From the NCBI GenBank assembly GCA_964502735.1, contig CAZCYD010000001.1, positions 62,001-126,000 of the forward strand: a stretch of DNA of 64,000 bases, in the 5' to 3' direction. Made by a program: the position numbers and the translations under genes. Below are positions 52,174 through 61,320 of this stretch, piece by piece. The DNA is from JACKAN01 sp964502735 (GTDB lineage: Bacteria > Bdellovibrionota > Bdellovibrionia > Bdellovibrionales > UBA1609). The notes under the pieces are model-generated. The model was not told where the DNA came from. It saw nothing but the letters and a program-made list of their open reading frames with translations, and did no database searches. Each line of letters begins with the position of its first letter. The stretch's first letter is position 1.

Positions 52174-53127
52174 ATGATAAACGATAAAAAACTAGAAAAA
52201 GTTCCTGAACTTAAGCTTAGCCATTACCTTGAGGGTAGCCAAAACGAAAAGGTTCAATTTATTGAAGATCTTTACCAAGGGATAAAATATTTTGGTTTTA
52301 TTATCTTAAAAGACCATCCCATTTCTACTGAATTATTAAAAAAAGCTTACCATCTCAGCGAAAAGTTCTTTTCTCTACCTGAGTCTGAAAAGCTCAAATA
52401 TGTGTGCAAGGAAGGGGGCGGACAGCGCGGCTACACCCCCTTTGGAAAGGAACATGCAAAAGACGCGCAGGTTATGGACCTAAAGGAGTTCTGGCACATC
52501 GGAAATGAGCTTTCTGCTGGCAATAAATATTTTAGTGCTTACCCCAAAAACTTGTGGCCAAAAGAAGTTCCAGATTTTAAAGACACCTTTCTAAAAATTT
52601 ATCGAGAACTTGAATCAGCGGGAAGAGTTATTCTCGAAGCCCTTACTTTTCCACTTGATCTTCCAAGAGATTACTTTGACAACATGATAAAAGACGGAAA
52701 CTCTATACTCCGGCTTCTCCACTATCCGCCTATTCCTGAAAATACAGATCCTAGATGCATTCGAGCGGCTGCACATGAGGACATTAACCTCATCACGATA
52801 CTCGTAGCGGCATCAGCATCAGGACTCGAGCTTCTTGATAGAGATGGCCATTGGCTTCCTGTGGAAACCGACACCAACAATCTTATTGTAGATGCTGGAG
52901 ATATGTTAGCAAGAATTACAAATGAGGTTATTCCCTCCACAACACATCGGGTTATCAATCCAGATGATAAAAACTCTCATCGCTATTCTATGCCTTTTTT
53001 CATACACCCTCACCCTGAAGCGACTTTATCATGCATAGATAGCTGCAGAGGACAGGGAGCGAAATACCCTGACATATCTTCTCAAGATTTTTTAATGCAA
53101 AGACTTCGTGAGATTGGCTTAATGTAA
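52174..53127 (+). CDS. 2OG-Fe(II) oxygenase, isopenicillin-N-synthase-like
   Basis: The 317-residue protein has the N-terminal DIOX_N-like part (EDLYQGIKYFGFIILKDHPI, then LPESEKLKYV) and C-terminal 2OG-Fe(II) domain with the His-X-Asp motif AAHEDINLITIL, distal His in STTHRVINP and the Arg-x-Ser motif HRYSMPFFIHP that binds 2-oxoglutarate. It belongs to the IPNS/flavonol-synthase-type superfamily; the bacterial substrate is unknown. The ATG at 52174 has a GGAGGGGG site and is preferred to an upstream TTG at 52153. It converges with valS. Confidence 0.88.
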   Translation: MINDKKLEKVPELKLSHYLEGSQNEKVQFIEDLYQGIKYFGFIILKDHPISTELLKKAYHLSEKFFSLPESEKLKYVCKEGGGQRGYTPFGKEHAKDAQVMDLKEFWHIGNELSAGNKYFSAYPKNLWPKEVPDFKDTFLKIYRELESAGRVILEALTFPLDLPRDYFDNMIKDGNSILRLLHYPPIPENTDPRCIRAAAHEDINLITILVAASASGLELLDRDGHWLPVETDTNNLIVDAGDMLARITNEVIPSTTHRVINPDDKNSHRYSMPFFIHPHPEATLSCIDSCRGQGAKYPDISSQDFLMQRLREIGLM

Positions 53128-53136
53128 CACAATGGC

Positions 53137-55803
53137 CTACGACAACCTGGTTACACTCAAATTCATACTCTGAAGTTTAGCTTTAAGTTCTGCCAATTGC
53201 TGTCGCCCCTGCTCAACGATCTCTTCGGGGGCATTCGCAACAAAGTTTTTATTCTCTAGTCTCTTGCTAAGAATGATGATTTCCTTTTGAGTTTTCTCAA
53301 TAGATTTTTTTAATCTATTGAGTTCTTCGTCAAAATCTACCAGACCTTCAAGAGGAACTATAACATCTACATCTATCTGTCCCATTCGGATTGGTGTTAC
53401 AGCACATTTTGATAGCGACCCCGCATCCACAATCACATCGCAATGACTTAATTTTGACAAGGTGGAAATGGCGACTTTGTTATTGCCCAATATTTTTTGA
53501 CCTTCATCATCTTTAACTAATAGTTTAGCGACAATCTTTTCGCCAGGTTTAATACGATTCTCTCCTCGAATATTACGAATAGCCGAAATGACTTCCCTGA
53601 CTAAGTCCATTTCAAATGCTGCCTTTTCCTCGCCAAAACTCAACCATACACGATCGTTTTTAGGAGTAGGGTATTCGTCAATTATCAAAGCCTCTCCACG
53701 AATCGGTAGTTTCTGATATATTTCCTCAGTAATAAACGGTATAAACGGATGGAGCAGTCTCATTAAACGGTTAAGTGTTTCTGCCAACACTTTTTGAGTT
53801 GTGAACTTTTCTTCAGTATTTTCTCCGTAAACAATGGGTTTAATAAACTCCAAATACCAATCGCAGAACTCATGCCAAGCAAATGTGTAAACGGCATTTG
53901 CCGCATCAGAAAATCTGTAGTGAGTTAATGCCTCATGTACGTCTTGTTCACACTTGGCCAATTTGTTAATAATCCATTTGTCGGCATCACTCAAGTTAGA
54001 GGCCGTTATCACTTCAGTAGTTTTAGGATCAAAATTCTCTAAAACATTTAAAGAAAAGCGAGCAGCATTCCAAATTTTATTCATGAAGTTTCTATTGCCT
54101 TCTAAACGCTGCTCAGAAAATTTTAAATCTTTGCCTGAAGCAATCTGAGACAATAACGTAAACCTCAAAGCATCAGCTCCCTGGGTATTGATTATATCCA
54201 AGGGATCAACAGAGTTATTTAGAGATTTTGACATTTTTTGCCCTTGTGCATCTCGAATTAGTCCATGGATATAAACTTTTCGAAAAGGAACATCACATTT
54301 AAATTCCAACCCCATCATCATCATTCTTGCTACCCAAAAAAAGATGATATCATGTCCAGTAATAAGAACACTGGTTGGATAAAAGGTTTTTAGAGACTCT
54401 GTCTCCTCCGGCCAGCCCATTGTACTAAAGGGCCAAAGGGCCGAGCTAAACCAAGTATCTAAAACATCTTCCTCCTGTTGAACTTCATTGCTACCACATT
54501 TTTCACAAGTTTTGATATCTTGCTCACTGACCATGAGGTGCTTACAGTTTTGACAATTCCAAGCTGGAATGCGGTGTCCCCACCAAAGTTGACGAGAAAT
54601 GCACCAATCCTCAATAATACTAAGCCAATGTAGATAAGTCTTCGTCCATGACTCTGGAATAAACTCAGTCGTGCCGTTTTCAACAACATGTCTGGCCGGT
54701 GTAGACAATTCAGAAGTTTTCACAAACCATTGATCTGACAATAAGGGCTCCACAACGCAGTGAGAGCGCGAGCAATGACCCACTGAGTGTCTGTGCGGCT
54801 CCACCTTAACTAAAAATCCTTGAGACTCCAAGTCTGCAACAATCTGCTTTCGAGCCTCTTGGACTTTTAACCCCGAATACTTTCCTCCTACTTCATTGAT
54901 AGTACCATTCTTATTTAAGATATTTAAAAACTCGAGTTGGTGACGTTTTCCAACTTCATAGTCATTGAAGTCGTGAGCTGGCGTAATTTTAACCGCACCC
55001 GATCCAAACTCTTTATCAACGTACTCATCAGCGATAAGAGGAATGAGCCTGGATGTAAGAGGTAAACTAAGTGACTTTCCCAGTTGCGACTTATAGCGCT
55101 CATCTTCTGGGTGAACAGCTACAGCCATGTCGCCCAACATGGTTTCTGGACGGGTTGTAGCCACCACGACTTCACCACTTCCATCGGAAAATGGGTAGCG
55201 TATATGCCAGAGGTGCCCATTGACTTCTTGATGTTCCACCTCAAGGTCTGACAGTGCCGACTCCAACTTAGGACTCCAATTAATCAAACGAGTTCCCTTG
55301 TAGATCCATCCTTTTTTGTAAAGTTCTACAAAAACTTTTTTCACAGCTCTGGATACGCCTTTGTCGAGAGTAAATGTGTGCCTCTCCCAATCGCAGGAGC
55401 TACCTAATCTCTTCATTTGCTCAACAATACGGCCCCCGTACTGCTCCTTCCACTCCCAGACCGATTTTAAAAATTCATCACGACCCATGTCTTTTCGGTT
55501 TTTATTCTCTTGAGCCAACTTCTTTTCAACCACACTTTGAGTCGCTATTCCGGCATGATCCGTCCCAGGCAACCATAGAGCATTGTAGCCTGACATTCTC
55601 TTCCATCTTGTAAGTAAATCTTGAAGAGACTGATCTAGAGCATGTCCCAAATGAAGTGATCCCGTCACATTGGGAGGGGGGAGAATAATACTAAACGGAG
55701 GCTTAGTTGAGACATCCTCAGCTCTAAAATAGCCACTTTTTTCCCACCACTGATAAATTTTCTGCTCAACTTCCTGTGGATTGTAACGATCTGATAAACT
55801 CAC
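53137..55803 (-). CDS. valS: Valyl-tRNA synthetase ValS
   Basis: The 888-residue class I synthetase has the HIGH motif as HLGH (residues 51-54, PPPNVTGSLHLGHALD), the KMSKS loop (GQKMSKSLNNSVDP), an editing domain (VVATTRPETMLGDMAVAVHP), and the C-terminal coiled-coil arm typical of ValS (LNRLKKSIEKTQKEIIILSK). It charges tRNA-Val in the cytoplasm. The start is a GTG (55803) with an AGGAG site six bases upstream. Typical length (880-950). Confidence 0.97.
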   Translation of the reverse strand: MSLSDRYNPQEVEQKIYQWWEKSGYFRAEDVSTKPPFSIILPPPNVTGSLHLGHALDQSLQDLLTRWKRMSGYNALWLPGTDHAGIATQSVVEKKLAQENKNRKDMGRDEFLKSVWEWKEQYGGRIVEQMKRLGSSCDWERHTFTLDKGVSRAVKKVFVELYKKGWIYKGTRLINWSPKLESALSDLEVEHQEVNGHLWHIRYPFSDGSGEVVVATTRPETMLGDMAVAVHPEDERYKSQLGKSLSLPLTSRLIPLIADEYVDKEFGSGAVKITPAHDFNDYEVGKRHQLEFLNILNKNGTINEVGGKYSGLKVQEARKQIVADLESQGFLVKVEPHRHSVGHCSRSHCVVEPLLSDQWFVKTSELSTPARHVVENGTTEFIPESWTKTYLHWLSIIEDWCISRQLWWGHRIPAWNCQNCKHLMVSEQDIKTCEKCGSNEVQQEEDVLDTWFSSALWPFSTMGWPEETESLKTFYPTSVLITGHDIIFFWVARMMMMGLEFKCDVPFRKVYIHGLIRDAQGQKMSKSLNNSVDPLDIINTQGADALRFTLLSQIASGKDLKFSEQRLEGNRNFMNKIWNAARFSLNVLENFDPKTTEVITASNLSDADKWIINKLAKCEQDVHEALTHYRFSDAANAVYTFAWHEFCDWYLEFIKPIVYGENTEEKFTTQKVLAETLNRLMRLLHPFIPFITEEIYQKLPIRGEALIIDEYPTPKNDRVWLSFGEEKAAFEMDLVREVISAIRNIRGENRIKPGEKIVAKLLVKDDEGQKILGNNKVAISTLSKLSHCDVIVDAGSLSKCAVTPIRMGQIDVDVIVPLEGLVDFDEELNRLKKSIEKTQKEIIILSKRLENKNFVANAPEEIVEQGRQQLAELKAKLQSMNLSVTRLS

Positions 55804-55813
55804 TGTTACTCCT

Positions 55814-55847
55814 AATGTTTAATCTTCATGAATGTTTGATCTTCATG
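55814..55847. repeat. 17-base tandem repeat upstream of valS
   Basis: AATGTTTRATCTTCATG occurs twice head to tail (55814-55830 and 55831-55847) with a single A/G difference. It lies in the valS leader on the minus strand, close to the ribosome-binding site. It may be a slippage product; no function is visible. Confidence 0.7.
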
Positions 55848-56077
55848 TTTTCAACTAAAAATTCTTAACTGATCTCTCTCTAGTAGACTTTTAATCTAGC
55901 TTTTAAAATAAATTATTGCCATTCTAATAGAGTTTTAAGACCTTTGGTACCCCTCGTTGGTACAGACCTGCCCTACAGAAGCAAGTCGTCATACCTTATC
56001 ATGGTCCTTTCTTTATAATCCTGATTTCCCCACCTTTCGACATGCTGAGTTTAAACCCCAAATCCCTGTATATACAG

Positions 56078-56113
56078 AGAAATAATTATCTAAAATTTTA
56101 GATAATTATTTCT
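56078..56113. repeat. 36-base perfect AT-rich palindrome
   Basis: AGAAATAATTATCTAAAA is followed directly by its exact reverse complement, centred between 56095 and 56096. It lies 50 bases after the stop of the short minus-strand ORF at 56164 and could end its transcript, or act as a protein-binding or cruciform site. A CTGTATATACAG palindrome lies just to its left. Confidence 0.8.
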
Positions 56114-56163
56114 TGGAATTGGCATAATTTGGAATACTGTCGATGTGAGACAAACTAAGTCGA

Positions 56164-56406
56164 CTACTGGATTTCGTTTCCGTCTTCTTCGCTTCGACAA
56201 AAAGAACCAGGAACTAGACTGCAAGGCTTGGAGTTATTAATCCTCTCAACTTCCCAAATATCCTCTAACTCAGATAAAAGAGAACTTTGGTTTGCGCTCC
56301 ATTCAACACTTGGAATAAAGATCTTTGAGACGCCCCACATCCAACCCATTTTCATAGCCGACAAGAAACATAGCATACAGATAATTTTATAGACAACCGT
56401 CTTCAT
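56164..56406 (-). CDS. Hypothetical small secreted or membrane protein, 80 aa
   Basis: This 80-residue frame begins with a hydrophobic segment (IICMLCFLSAMKMGWMWGVS) resembling a signal peptide and continues as a short polar, cysteine-containing tail. No ribosome-binding site is obvious upstream. It lies downstream of the MFS gene on the same strand. It may be a real small exported protein or a chance ORF. Confidence 0.35.
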   Translation of the reverse strand: MKTVVYKIICMLCFLSAMKMGWMWGVSKIFIPSVEWSANQSSLLSELEDIWEVERINNSKPCSLVPGSFCRSEEDGNEIQ

Positions 56407-56615
56407 AAAAAGATGAAAAGCAATTTTAAGGCCACAAAACTATCTCTTTTTATACTTTGTTTTTCCTCTCTAACTCCATTCTGACCTCTATCATAATAAA
56501 ACACTACAACAAACACCTAGGCTTGTGCCTGAACTCTTGTCGACTCCGTCTACACCCGTGTAGAAGTTGCAAAATGTCACATGAAGGCCTTTCACATAAA
56601 ACCTTCGAAGCCTCC

Positions 56616-57833
56616 CTAGACTTCATGACTTCTGTGAAGAAGCTCTCGACAGTTGAATCCTATAACCGCAACACCCAATGCACTCAAAATACCCGCTACA
56701 AGAAATGGAGCACTCCAGCTCCAATCGCGATAAACCCATCCCCCTAGAGCTGGCCCCAAAACTCGGCCCAAGGCAGCTAAACTCTGGCCAGTTCCAAGCA
56801 CAGCCCCCTGCTCTGTGGAGTCACTCATTAAACTCATCGACGCCGTACTCGTGGGATTTACCAAACTAGATCCAATTGCCATCAAGGTCACAGCCACTGC
56901 TAAATGAGTTATACTCTCACTTCCCCCTATACCCAGCATACCCAAACTTGCTAAAAATAAACCCAACAACAAAACTTTAATTTCCCCGTACTTAGGCACT
57001 ATTCGTCTGACAACCCCCCCCTGGACTATCACCATGATTATCCCAACGTAGGCAAATCCCCAGCTTGCCGTTGCCATGGACCACGAAAATTTGTCTCTTA
57101 CATATAAAAACAGCGAAGCCTCCATATTTGCCATGGCTAGAATAAAAATAAAGTGAGTAAACAAAACAGCATTCAAAGTTCGACGCTGGAAGTACTCTAT
57201 AATCATTTGCAGCCTAGGTTTTCTCTTTGTAGCTACCCCACGCAAATACTCCGGGAGCGATTCATTTAGACTAAATATGGCAAATCCAAAGTTAAAAAAG
57301 CAAATCCCAGAGGCCACCAAAGCGGGAAAACTTTCTCCAAATGGCGGCAATACGCCCATCTTAAGACCCCATGTTGCCGCTAAGCCCCCTACTACAGGCC
57401 CCAAAACAAAACCTAGTCCAAAAGCCACACCTATAAGAGCCATTCCCTTAGAGCGATCCTTTGCCTCCGTAACATCAGCAATGTAAGCCATTGCCGTAGA
57501 AATATTTCCCCCAAATAATCCTGCCAAACCTCTTGCAATAAAAAGAAAAGAAAGTGTCTCTCCAAAGGCAAATAAAAGATGCGATAAGGAAGCCCCCAAT
57601 AGACTAATTAAAATTATAGGGCGTCGACCCATTCTATCGCTAAGACGTCCCCAAACTGGAGCAAAAAGAAATTGCATCAGTGAGTATATTGTCATCAACA
57701 ACCCGACTTGCAAGGCATCGGCTCCAAAGTTTTTTGCAAGATAGGGACTCAGAGGGATAATAATACCAAAGCCTACCAAATCCATAAAAACAGTTATAAA
57801 TATTATTAACAGGGCTGACTTCTGATTCTTCAT
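56616..57833 (-). CDS. MFS transporter (TetA/multidrug-type, 12 TM)
   Basis: The 405-residue protein has about 12 hydrophobic spans and the major facilitator motif A in the first cytoplasmic loop (GRLSDRMGRRPIILISLLGA). The N-terminus (IIFITVFMDLVGFGIIIPLS) and the motif C-like GLGFVLGPVVGGLAA are typical of the drug:H+ antiporter (TetA/Bcr-like) subgroup. Substrate cannot be inferred. Divergent from the gene at 57852 with a gap of 18 bases. Confidence 0.9.
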   Translation of the reverse strand: MKNQKSALLIIFITVFMDLVGFGIIIPLSPYLAKNFGADALQVGLLMTIYSLMQFLFAPVWGRLSDRMGRRPIILISLLGASLSHLLFAFGETLSFLFIARGLAGLFGGNISTAMAYIADVTEAKDRSKGMALIGVAFGLGFVLGPVVGGLAATWGLKMGVLPPFGESFPALVASGICFFNFGFAIFSLNESLPEYLRGVATKRKPRLQMIIEYFQRRTLNAVLFTHFIFILAMANMEASLFLYVRDKFSWSMATASWGFAYVGIIMVIVQGGVVRRIVPKYGEIKVLLLGLFLASLGMLGIGGSESITHLAVAVTLMAIGSSLVNPTSTASMSLMSDSTEQGAVLGTGQSLAALGRVLGPALGGWVYRDWSWSAPFLVAGILSALGVAVIGFNCRELLHRSHEV

Positions 57834-57851
57834 AAATTACACTCACTTAAT

Positions 57852-58940
57852 ATGTATGATTTATTGTTTAAATCGATTTTTCCAAAACTCCTAGTCATTT
57901 TTTTATTTTCTATTTTACTCAGTTTTTTATCTATTCGAGCCCTCGCCACTCCCCCTAATCTTTCACAGAAACATCTAACTCTGAGAACAGAGGTTAACTA
58001 TCTGTCAACAAATGCCAACTTTGACCGAGAAGGAGGTGGAATTGAAGATCTTCCAAATAACAACTCCTATCAACGGTGGGGCTTAAAAACCTCAGCCCTC
58101 TATACTTTTGCGACAGATTTGGCTTTTGATCTCGGACTAGAGTTTGCTCGCAGCCAAAGCTCGGACGCTCTAGAAGAACGAACAAACTTGCAATTAACTG
58201 AGTTCCACGGAAAACTTTTGTACCAACTAAGCAATCAGCCATTTGAAATTATTCCAGAAGCGGCAGTTGTCATTCCCTTTAATCGCGTTGATCAAGCTAC
58301 AGACGATGTCTTAACCGGCGAGGGGGCTTTACAGGCTCATTTAGGCAGTTGGGCCGTTTGGGATTTAAACATCGCTTACATTTATGCCTTTGCCGCCTAC
58401 AATTATCGCGACGAAGGCCGATCCCATACGCTGCCTTGGAGACTCGGTGCCGAATTTGATTTCAACGGTTTTTATTTAGGAGGGGAAGCCTCTGGTATAG
58501 AAAGTTTAACTGATGACAAATACACTAATGATGCAACACAAAGAACTCGAGTGACAAATCGGGTAAACGCAGGAAGCCTAACCTACTACTCTGTTAACCC
58601 TCAACAAATTTCGGCTAGCGCATGGGTCAGCTTTGACATTAGCAAATACATAAATACTCGCTTGGCTTACACTCAAGCCATCAATGGCAGAGAAAGTGGC
58701 GTAGATAAAGTCTTTACATTAGTTATGGATATAAAGTTAGATATGACTAACAACACCCCCAAGAGTCGATCCTATATAGAACGCACCACAAAAAAAACCA
58801 TGAGACAATTTGAAGTCGAAGATGACAAGTTTGACGAAACCCTTTTTGACAAAAGAAGGCAGCGTCAACATAGAATTAAAAAACTCAACGAGAATAGACT
58901 GCTAAATGAAACTGAACGCCAGCTTGAACGGCAGCAATAA
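57852..58940 (+). CDS. Hypothetical outer-membrane-like protein, 362 aa
   Basis: The protein has a signal peptide (ILLSFLSIRALA) followed by a beta-rich region with alternating aromatic and polar residues (SYQRWGLKTSALYTFATDLA; YIYAFAAYNYRDEGRSH) suggesting an outer-membrane barrel. The last ~50 residues are charged and helical with repeated RQ/ER residues, probably outside the barrel on the periplasmic side. No family is recognised. The stop codon is immediately followed by palindrome C, so its transcript probably ends there. Confidence 0.65.
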   Translation: MYDLLFKSIFPKLLVIFLFSILLSFLSIRALATPPNLSQKHLTLRTEVNYLSTNANFDREGGGIEDLPNNNSYQRWGLKTSALYTFATDLAFDLGLEFARSQSSDALEERTNLQLTEFHGKLLYQLSNQPFEIIPEAAVVIPFNRVDQATDDVLTGEGALQAHLGSWAVWDLNIAYIYAFAAYNYRDEGRSHTLPWRLGAEFDFNGFYLGGEASGIESLTDDKYTNDATQRTRVTNRVNAGSLTYYSVNPQQISASAWVSFDISKYINTRLAYTQAINGRESGVDKVFTLVMDIKLDMTNNTPKSRSYIERTTKKTMRQFEVEDDKFDETLFDKRRQRQHRIKKLNENRLLNETERQLERQQ

Positions 58941-59072
58941 TACCAACTCCCCCAATAATTGTCTAAAATTCTGTGCATGCACCTCATGCTCAAACAGCCG
59001 CAGTCTTGAGACTGCGGAACTGCGCGTGAGGTGCATGCACAGAATTTTAGACAATTATTGGGGGAGTTGGTA
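58941..59072. repeat. 132-base structured palindrome, copy C (family with 49236-49371), at a convergent junction
   Basis: A 46-base-pair perfect outer stem (58941-58986 with 59027-59072) encloses the same internal loop as copy B and an apical hairpin (CCGCAGTCT/AGACTGCGG). It starts on the base after the stop codon of the 57852 gene and ends 11 bases from the divIVA stop. The stems of B and C differ at many positions but every change is paired, so each remains perfect. Confidence 0.92.
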
Positions 59073-59083
59073 CAATTAAACCT

Positions 59084-59629
59084 TTAACGAGAACGAAGCG
59101 CTTGGTCAAGATTGCGCTCGATAACCTGTCTCTCATCTGAAAAGCTCAGTTCGGGGGCCTGAAACTCAGGAGGGTTCGGCATAACTTTGTGACCTTGATC
59201 CAACATGGCTAAGTGGGACTGTACAACCGCTCGAATATTATTCTCAAACTGCATACGAACCTTTTTGAGGTCTGAAATTTCTTGGAAAGTTCTTTGCAAA
59301 GAGTCTCGAGAGTCGCGCACAATCATTTCAGCCTTTTGTTGCGCATCACTAATAATCAATTTGGCTTCTCTTTCTGCATCAGATTGAATTTTATCACTCA
59401 TTTTTGTTGCGGTCGTGATTGTGCTCCTTAAGAGTTCATCTCGCTCTTTGTACTCCATGATAGTCATTTCTTTCTCTCGAAGAGCTTCTCTCATATCGTT
59501 TCTTTCCCGAATTATCTGCTCCATCTCCTCCGCAATACTCCTGAGAAAATCAGTGACTTCATCAGGATCGTAACCCATCATTTTGCGTGAGAATGCTTTG
59601 TGCGCAATATCAATAGGTGCGATTTTCAT
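59084..59629 (-). CDS. divIVA: DivIVA-family cell-division/polarity protein
   Basis: The 181-residue coiled-coil protein begins MKIAPIDIAHKAFSRKMMGY and DPDEVTDFLRSIAEEME, the DivIVA lipid-binding N-domain, followed by long coiled coil. DivIVA marks curved membrane poles; it occurs in Bdellovibrio, where it affects cell shape. The ATG at 59629 has a GGAGG site; the 31 upstream codons are rejected. It sits next to proC and yggS as in several relatives, and converges on the 57852 gene through palindrome C. Confidence 0.92.
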   Translation of the reverse strand: MKIAPIDIAHKAFSRKMMGYDPDEVTDFLRSIAEEMEQIIRERNDMREALREKEMTIMEYKERDELLRSTITTATKMSDKIQSDAEREAKLIISDAQQKAEMIVRDSRDSLQRTFQEISDLKKVRMQFENNIRAVVQSHLAMLDQGHKVMPNPPEFQAPELSFSDERQVIERNLDQALRSR

Positions 59630-59782
59630 ATTTTTCCTCCCAATGGAAATCCGTTCATTTTTCTCAATTAGAAACTTTGAGACCCTTGTTAACAGAATAG
59701 AGTTTCCCTTAAAGTATTTCAAGACTAAAGCAAATAAACCCAGTCAAAAGAAAGCTCTATATTTTATCGGTTCTTAAGCCTA

Positions 59783-60619
59783 TCAGACCTTACCTTTGGC
59801 CAGTTCTCGATCTCTCAAAACAGCTTTCTCAAAACTGTAGCGGATAGCTCTCTCTATTTCTAACTCTCGCATAGACTCTAGACCAGAAGCTGTTACTCCC
59901 TTTTTCGAGGCTACTTTATTTTGCAATTCTCCAAGACTAGTATTAAGCCTTTCCGATGCCAGCAGGGAAGCTCCCAAAAAGGTTTGTACAGTTAGCTCTC
60001 GCGCTTTGTCTGGTGAATAGTTGTGCTCTTCAAGCCATTCCTGCCAATACAGCATTAGCTCCAACACAAAGCCCACGCCACTTGAAGTTGCCACCATAAG
60101 AGCCTCAAACATTTCGCCCTCTTCCACCCTTTCCACAATTCCCATTGGGGAGAACAAACTCTCTACAATACTGGCAACATAGGCATCTGGACTTTGTTGG
60201 CAGTAACCAATAACTCCCTTATCTATTGCCACTGGAGTGTTTGGCATGACTCTTACCCAATTTTCAACTTGAGGAACAAGCTTCTTCAGGGCCCGCAAGG
60301 GAACACCTGCTGCCAAACTCATAACAATGCTTCCTGGCATAAAAGCATTAGCTATGGGTTCAATAGCATCCGCCAAATCTTGTGGTTTTACCGCAAGAAT
60401 TATTATGTCACACTTTTCTATCAGCTCCTCATTACTTTTTACGGGCTGGACACCAAGTTCAGCCACCACTCTCTCTAATTTTTTTTCAGATCGATTCGAT
60501 AAAAAAATTTGATTCTCTCTCAGAGCTTTTGATTGCAAAATTGAACTTATAATTGATTGAGACATATTGCCGGCCCCAACAAATCCCACTTTAGATCTCG
60601 AAAGTATATTCACACTCAT
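59783..60619 (-). CDS. proC: Pyrroline-5-carboxylate reductase ProC
   Basis: The 278-residue Rossmann enzyme has the N-terminal motif VGFVGAGNMSQSIISSIL, the ILAVKPQD strand, VMPNTPVAIDKGVIGY and a C-terminal dimer domain with GVTASGLESMRELEIERAI. It makes proline from P5C with NAD(P)H. Its start overlaps the yggS stop by four bases. Length typical. Confidence 0.95.
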   Translation of the reverse strand: MSVNILSRSKVGFVGAGNMSQSIISSILQSKALRENQIFLSNRSEKKLERVVAELGVQPVKSNEELIEKCDIIILAVKPQDLADAIEPIANAFMPGSIVMSLAAGVPLRALKKLVPQVENWVRVMPNTPVAIDKGVIGYCQQSPDAYVASIVESLFSPMGIVERVEEGEMFEALMVATSSGVGFVLELMLYWQEWLEEHNYSPDKARELTVQTFLGASLLASERLNTSLGELQNKVASKKGVTASGLESMRELEIERAIRYSFEKAVLRDRELAKGKV

Positions 60620-61320
60620 AATCCTAACTCCCTAGGGCCCAAGAGAGCCTCTCCCAATCGCACAATTGTTGCCCCCTCCTCTACAGCTAAAGTATAGTCC
60701 TGACTAGTCCCCATGGAAAGCTCATTCATAGGGTGAACCTCAGCATTCACAACTTTTTTGCATTTTTCCAAAAGCTCTCTCATATCTGCAAAGTACCGTC
60801 GAGCTTGTTTTTCGCTCTTTGCTAATGGAGGCATGGTCATCAATCCCTGAATAGTAAACCCCTTTAAACTTGATGCAACCTTAATAAAGTCCAATAGATC
60901 TTGGGATAAGATTCCTGATTTTGTTTCTTCATTGGCAATATTCACCTGTAGTAAAACCTTCTGTGCGAATGACGGAGTTCTCTTATTTAATTCCTCGAGA
61001 ACACTCATGCGATCCACCCCATGCCATAAGTAGAATTTGCCGAGCATCATCTTAACTTTTTTGGATTGTACACTTCCAATATAGTGCCACCTCAGAAAAG
61101 GTTGTTTAAATGACAACTGCTTTGAAAGAGCCTCTTGCAAGTAATTCTCGCCAAAATCCAACAGCCCTATCTTCAAACAATCCTGTATAGTCTCAACACT
61201 TTGTTTTTTTGTGACAGCAACAAGTTGGACTCTTTGCTCACCGCGACCAGATCGACTCAGTGCTGTCTTGATATTTTCACCAATAAAATCAAAATTATTT
61301 TGTAAAGATTTTCCAACCAT
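60616..61320 (-). CDS. yggS: PLP homeostasis protein YggS/PLPBP
   Basis: The 234-residue alanine-racemase-type TIM-barrel protein has the PLP lysine segment VQLVAVTKKQSVETIQ, the GENYLQEAL and WHYIGSVQSKK blocks, and ELSMGTSQDYTLAVEEGATI near the end. It buffers pyridoxal phosphate. It is followed by proC (4-base overlap) and overlaps the end of the maf gene. Confidence 0.93.
   Translation of the reverse strand: MVGKSLQNNFDFIGENIKTALSRSGRGEQRVQLVAVTKKQSVETIQDCLKIGLLDFGENYLQEALSKQLSFKQPFLRWHYIGSVQSKKVKMMLGKFYLWHGVDRMSVLEELNKRTPSFAQKVLLQVNIANEETKSGILSQDLLDFIKVASSLKGFTIQGLMTMPPLAKSEKQARRYFADMRELLEKCKKVVNAEVHPMNELSMGTSQDYTLAVEEGATIVRLGEALLGPRELGL

Larger units (their letters stand above)
55804..56163. 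other. Intergenic region upstream of valS with 36-base palindrome
   Basis: The 360 bases have no supported gene. Visible are the 17-base tandem repeat near valS, inverted GGTACC-type sequences around 55949-55972, and a 36-base AT-rich perfect palindrome (56078-56113). No clear -35/-10 pair for valS was singled out. Confidence 0.5.

Noticed and set aside
55940..55980. Possible T-box-like GGTACC sequences in the valS leader
   Set aside because: The T-box bulge (UGGN within a conserved antiterminator) and specifier stem are not visible; GGTACC is itself a simple palindrome, and no valine codon leader was found.
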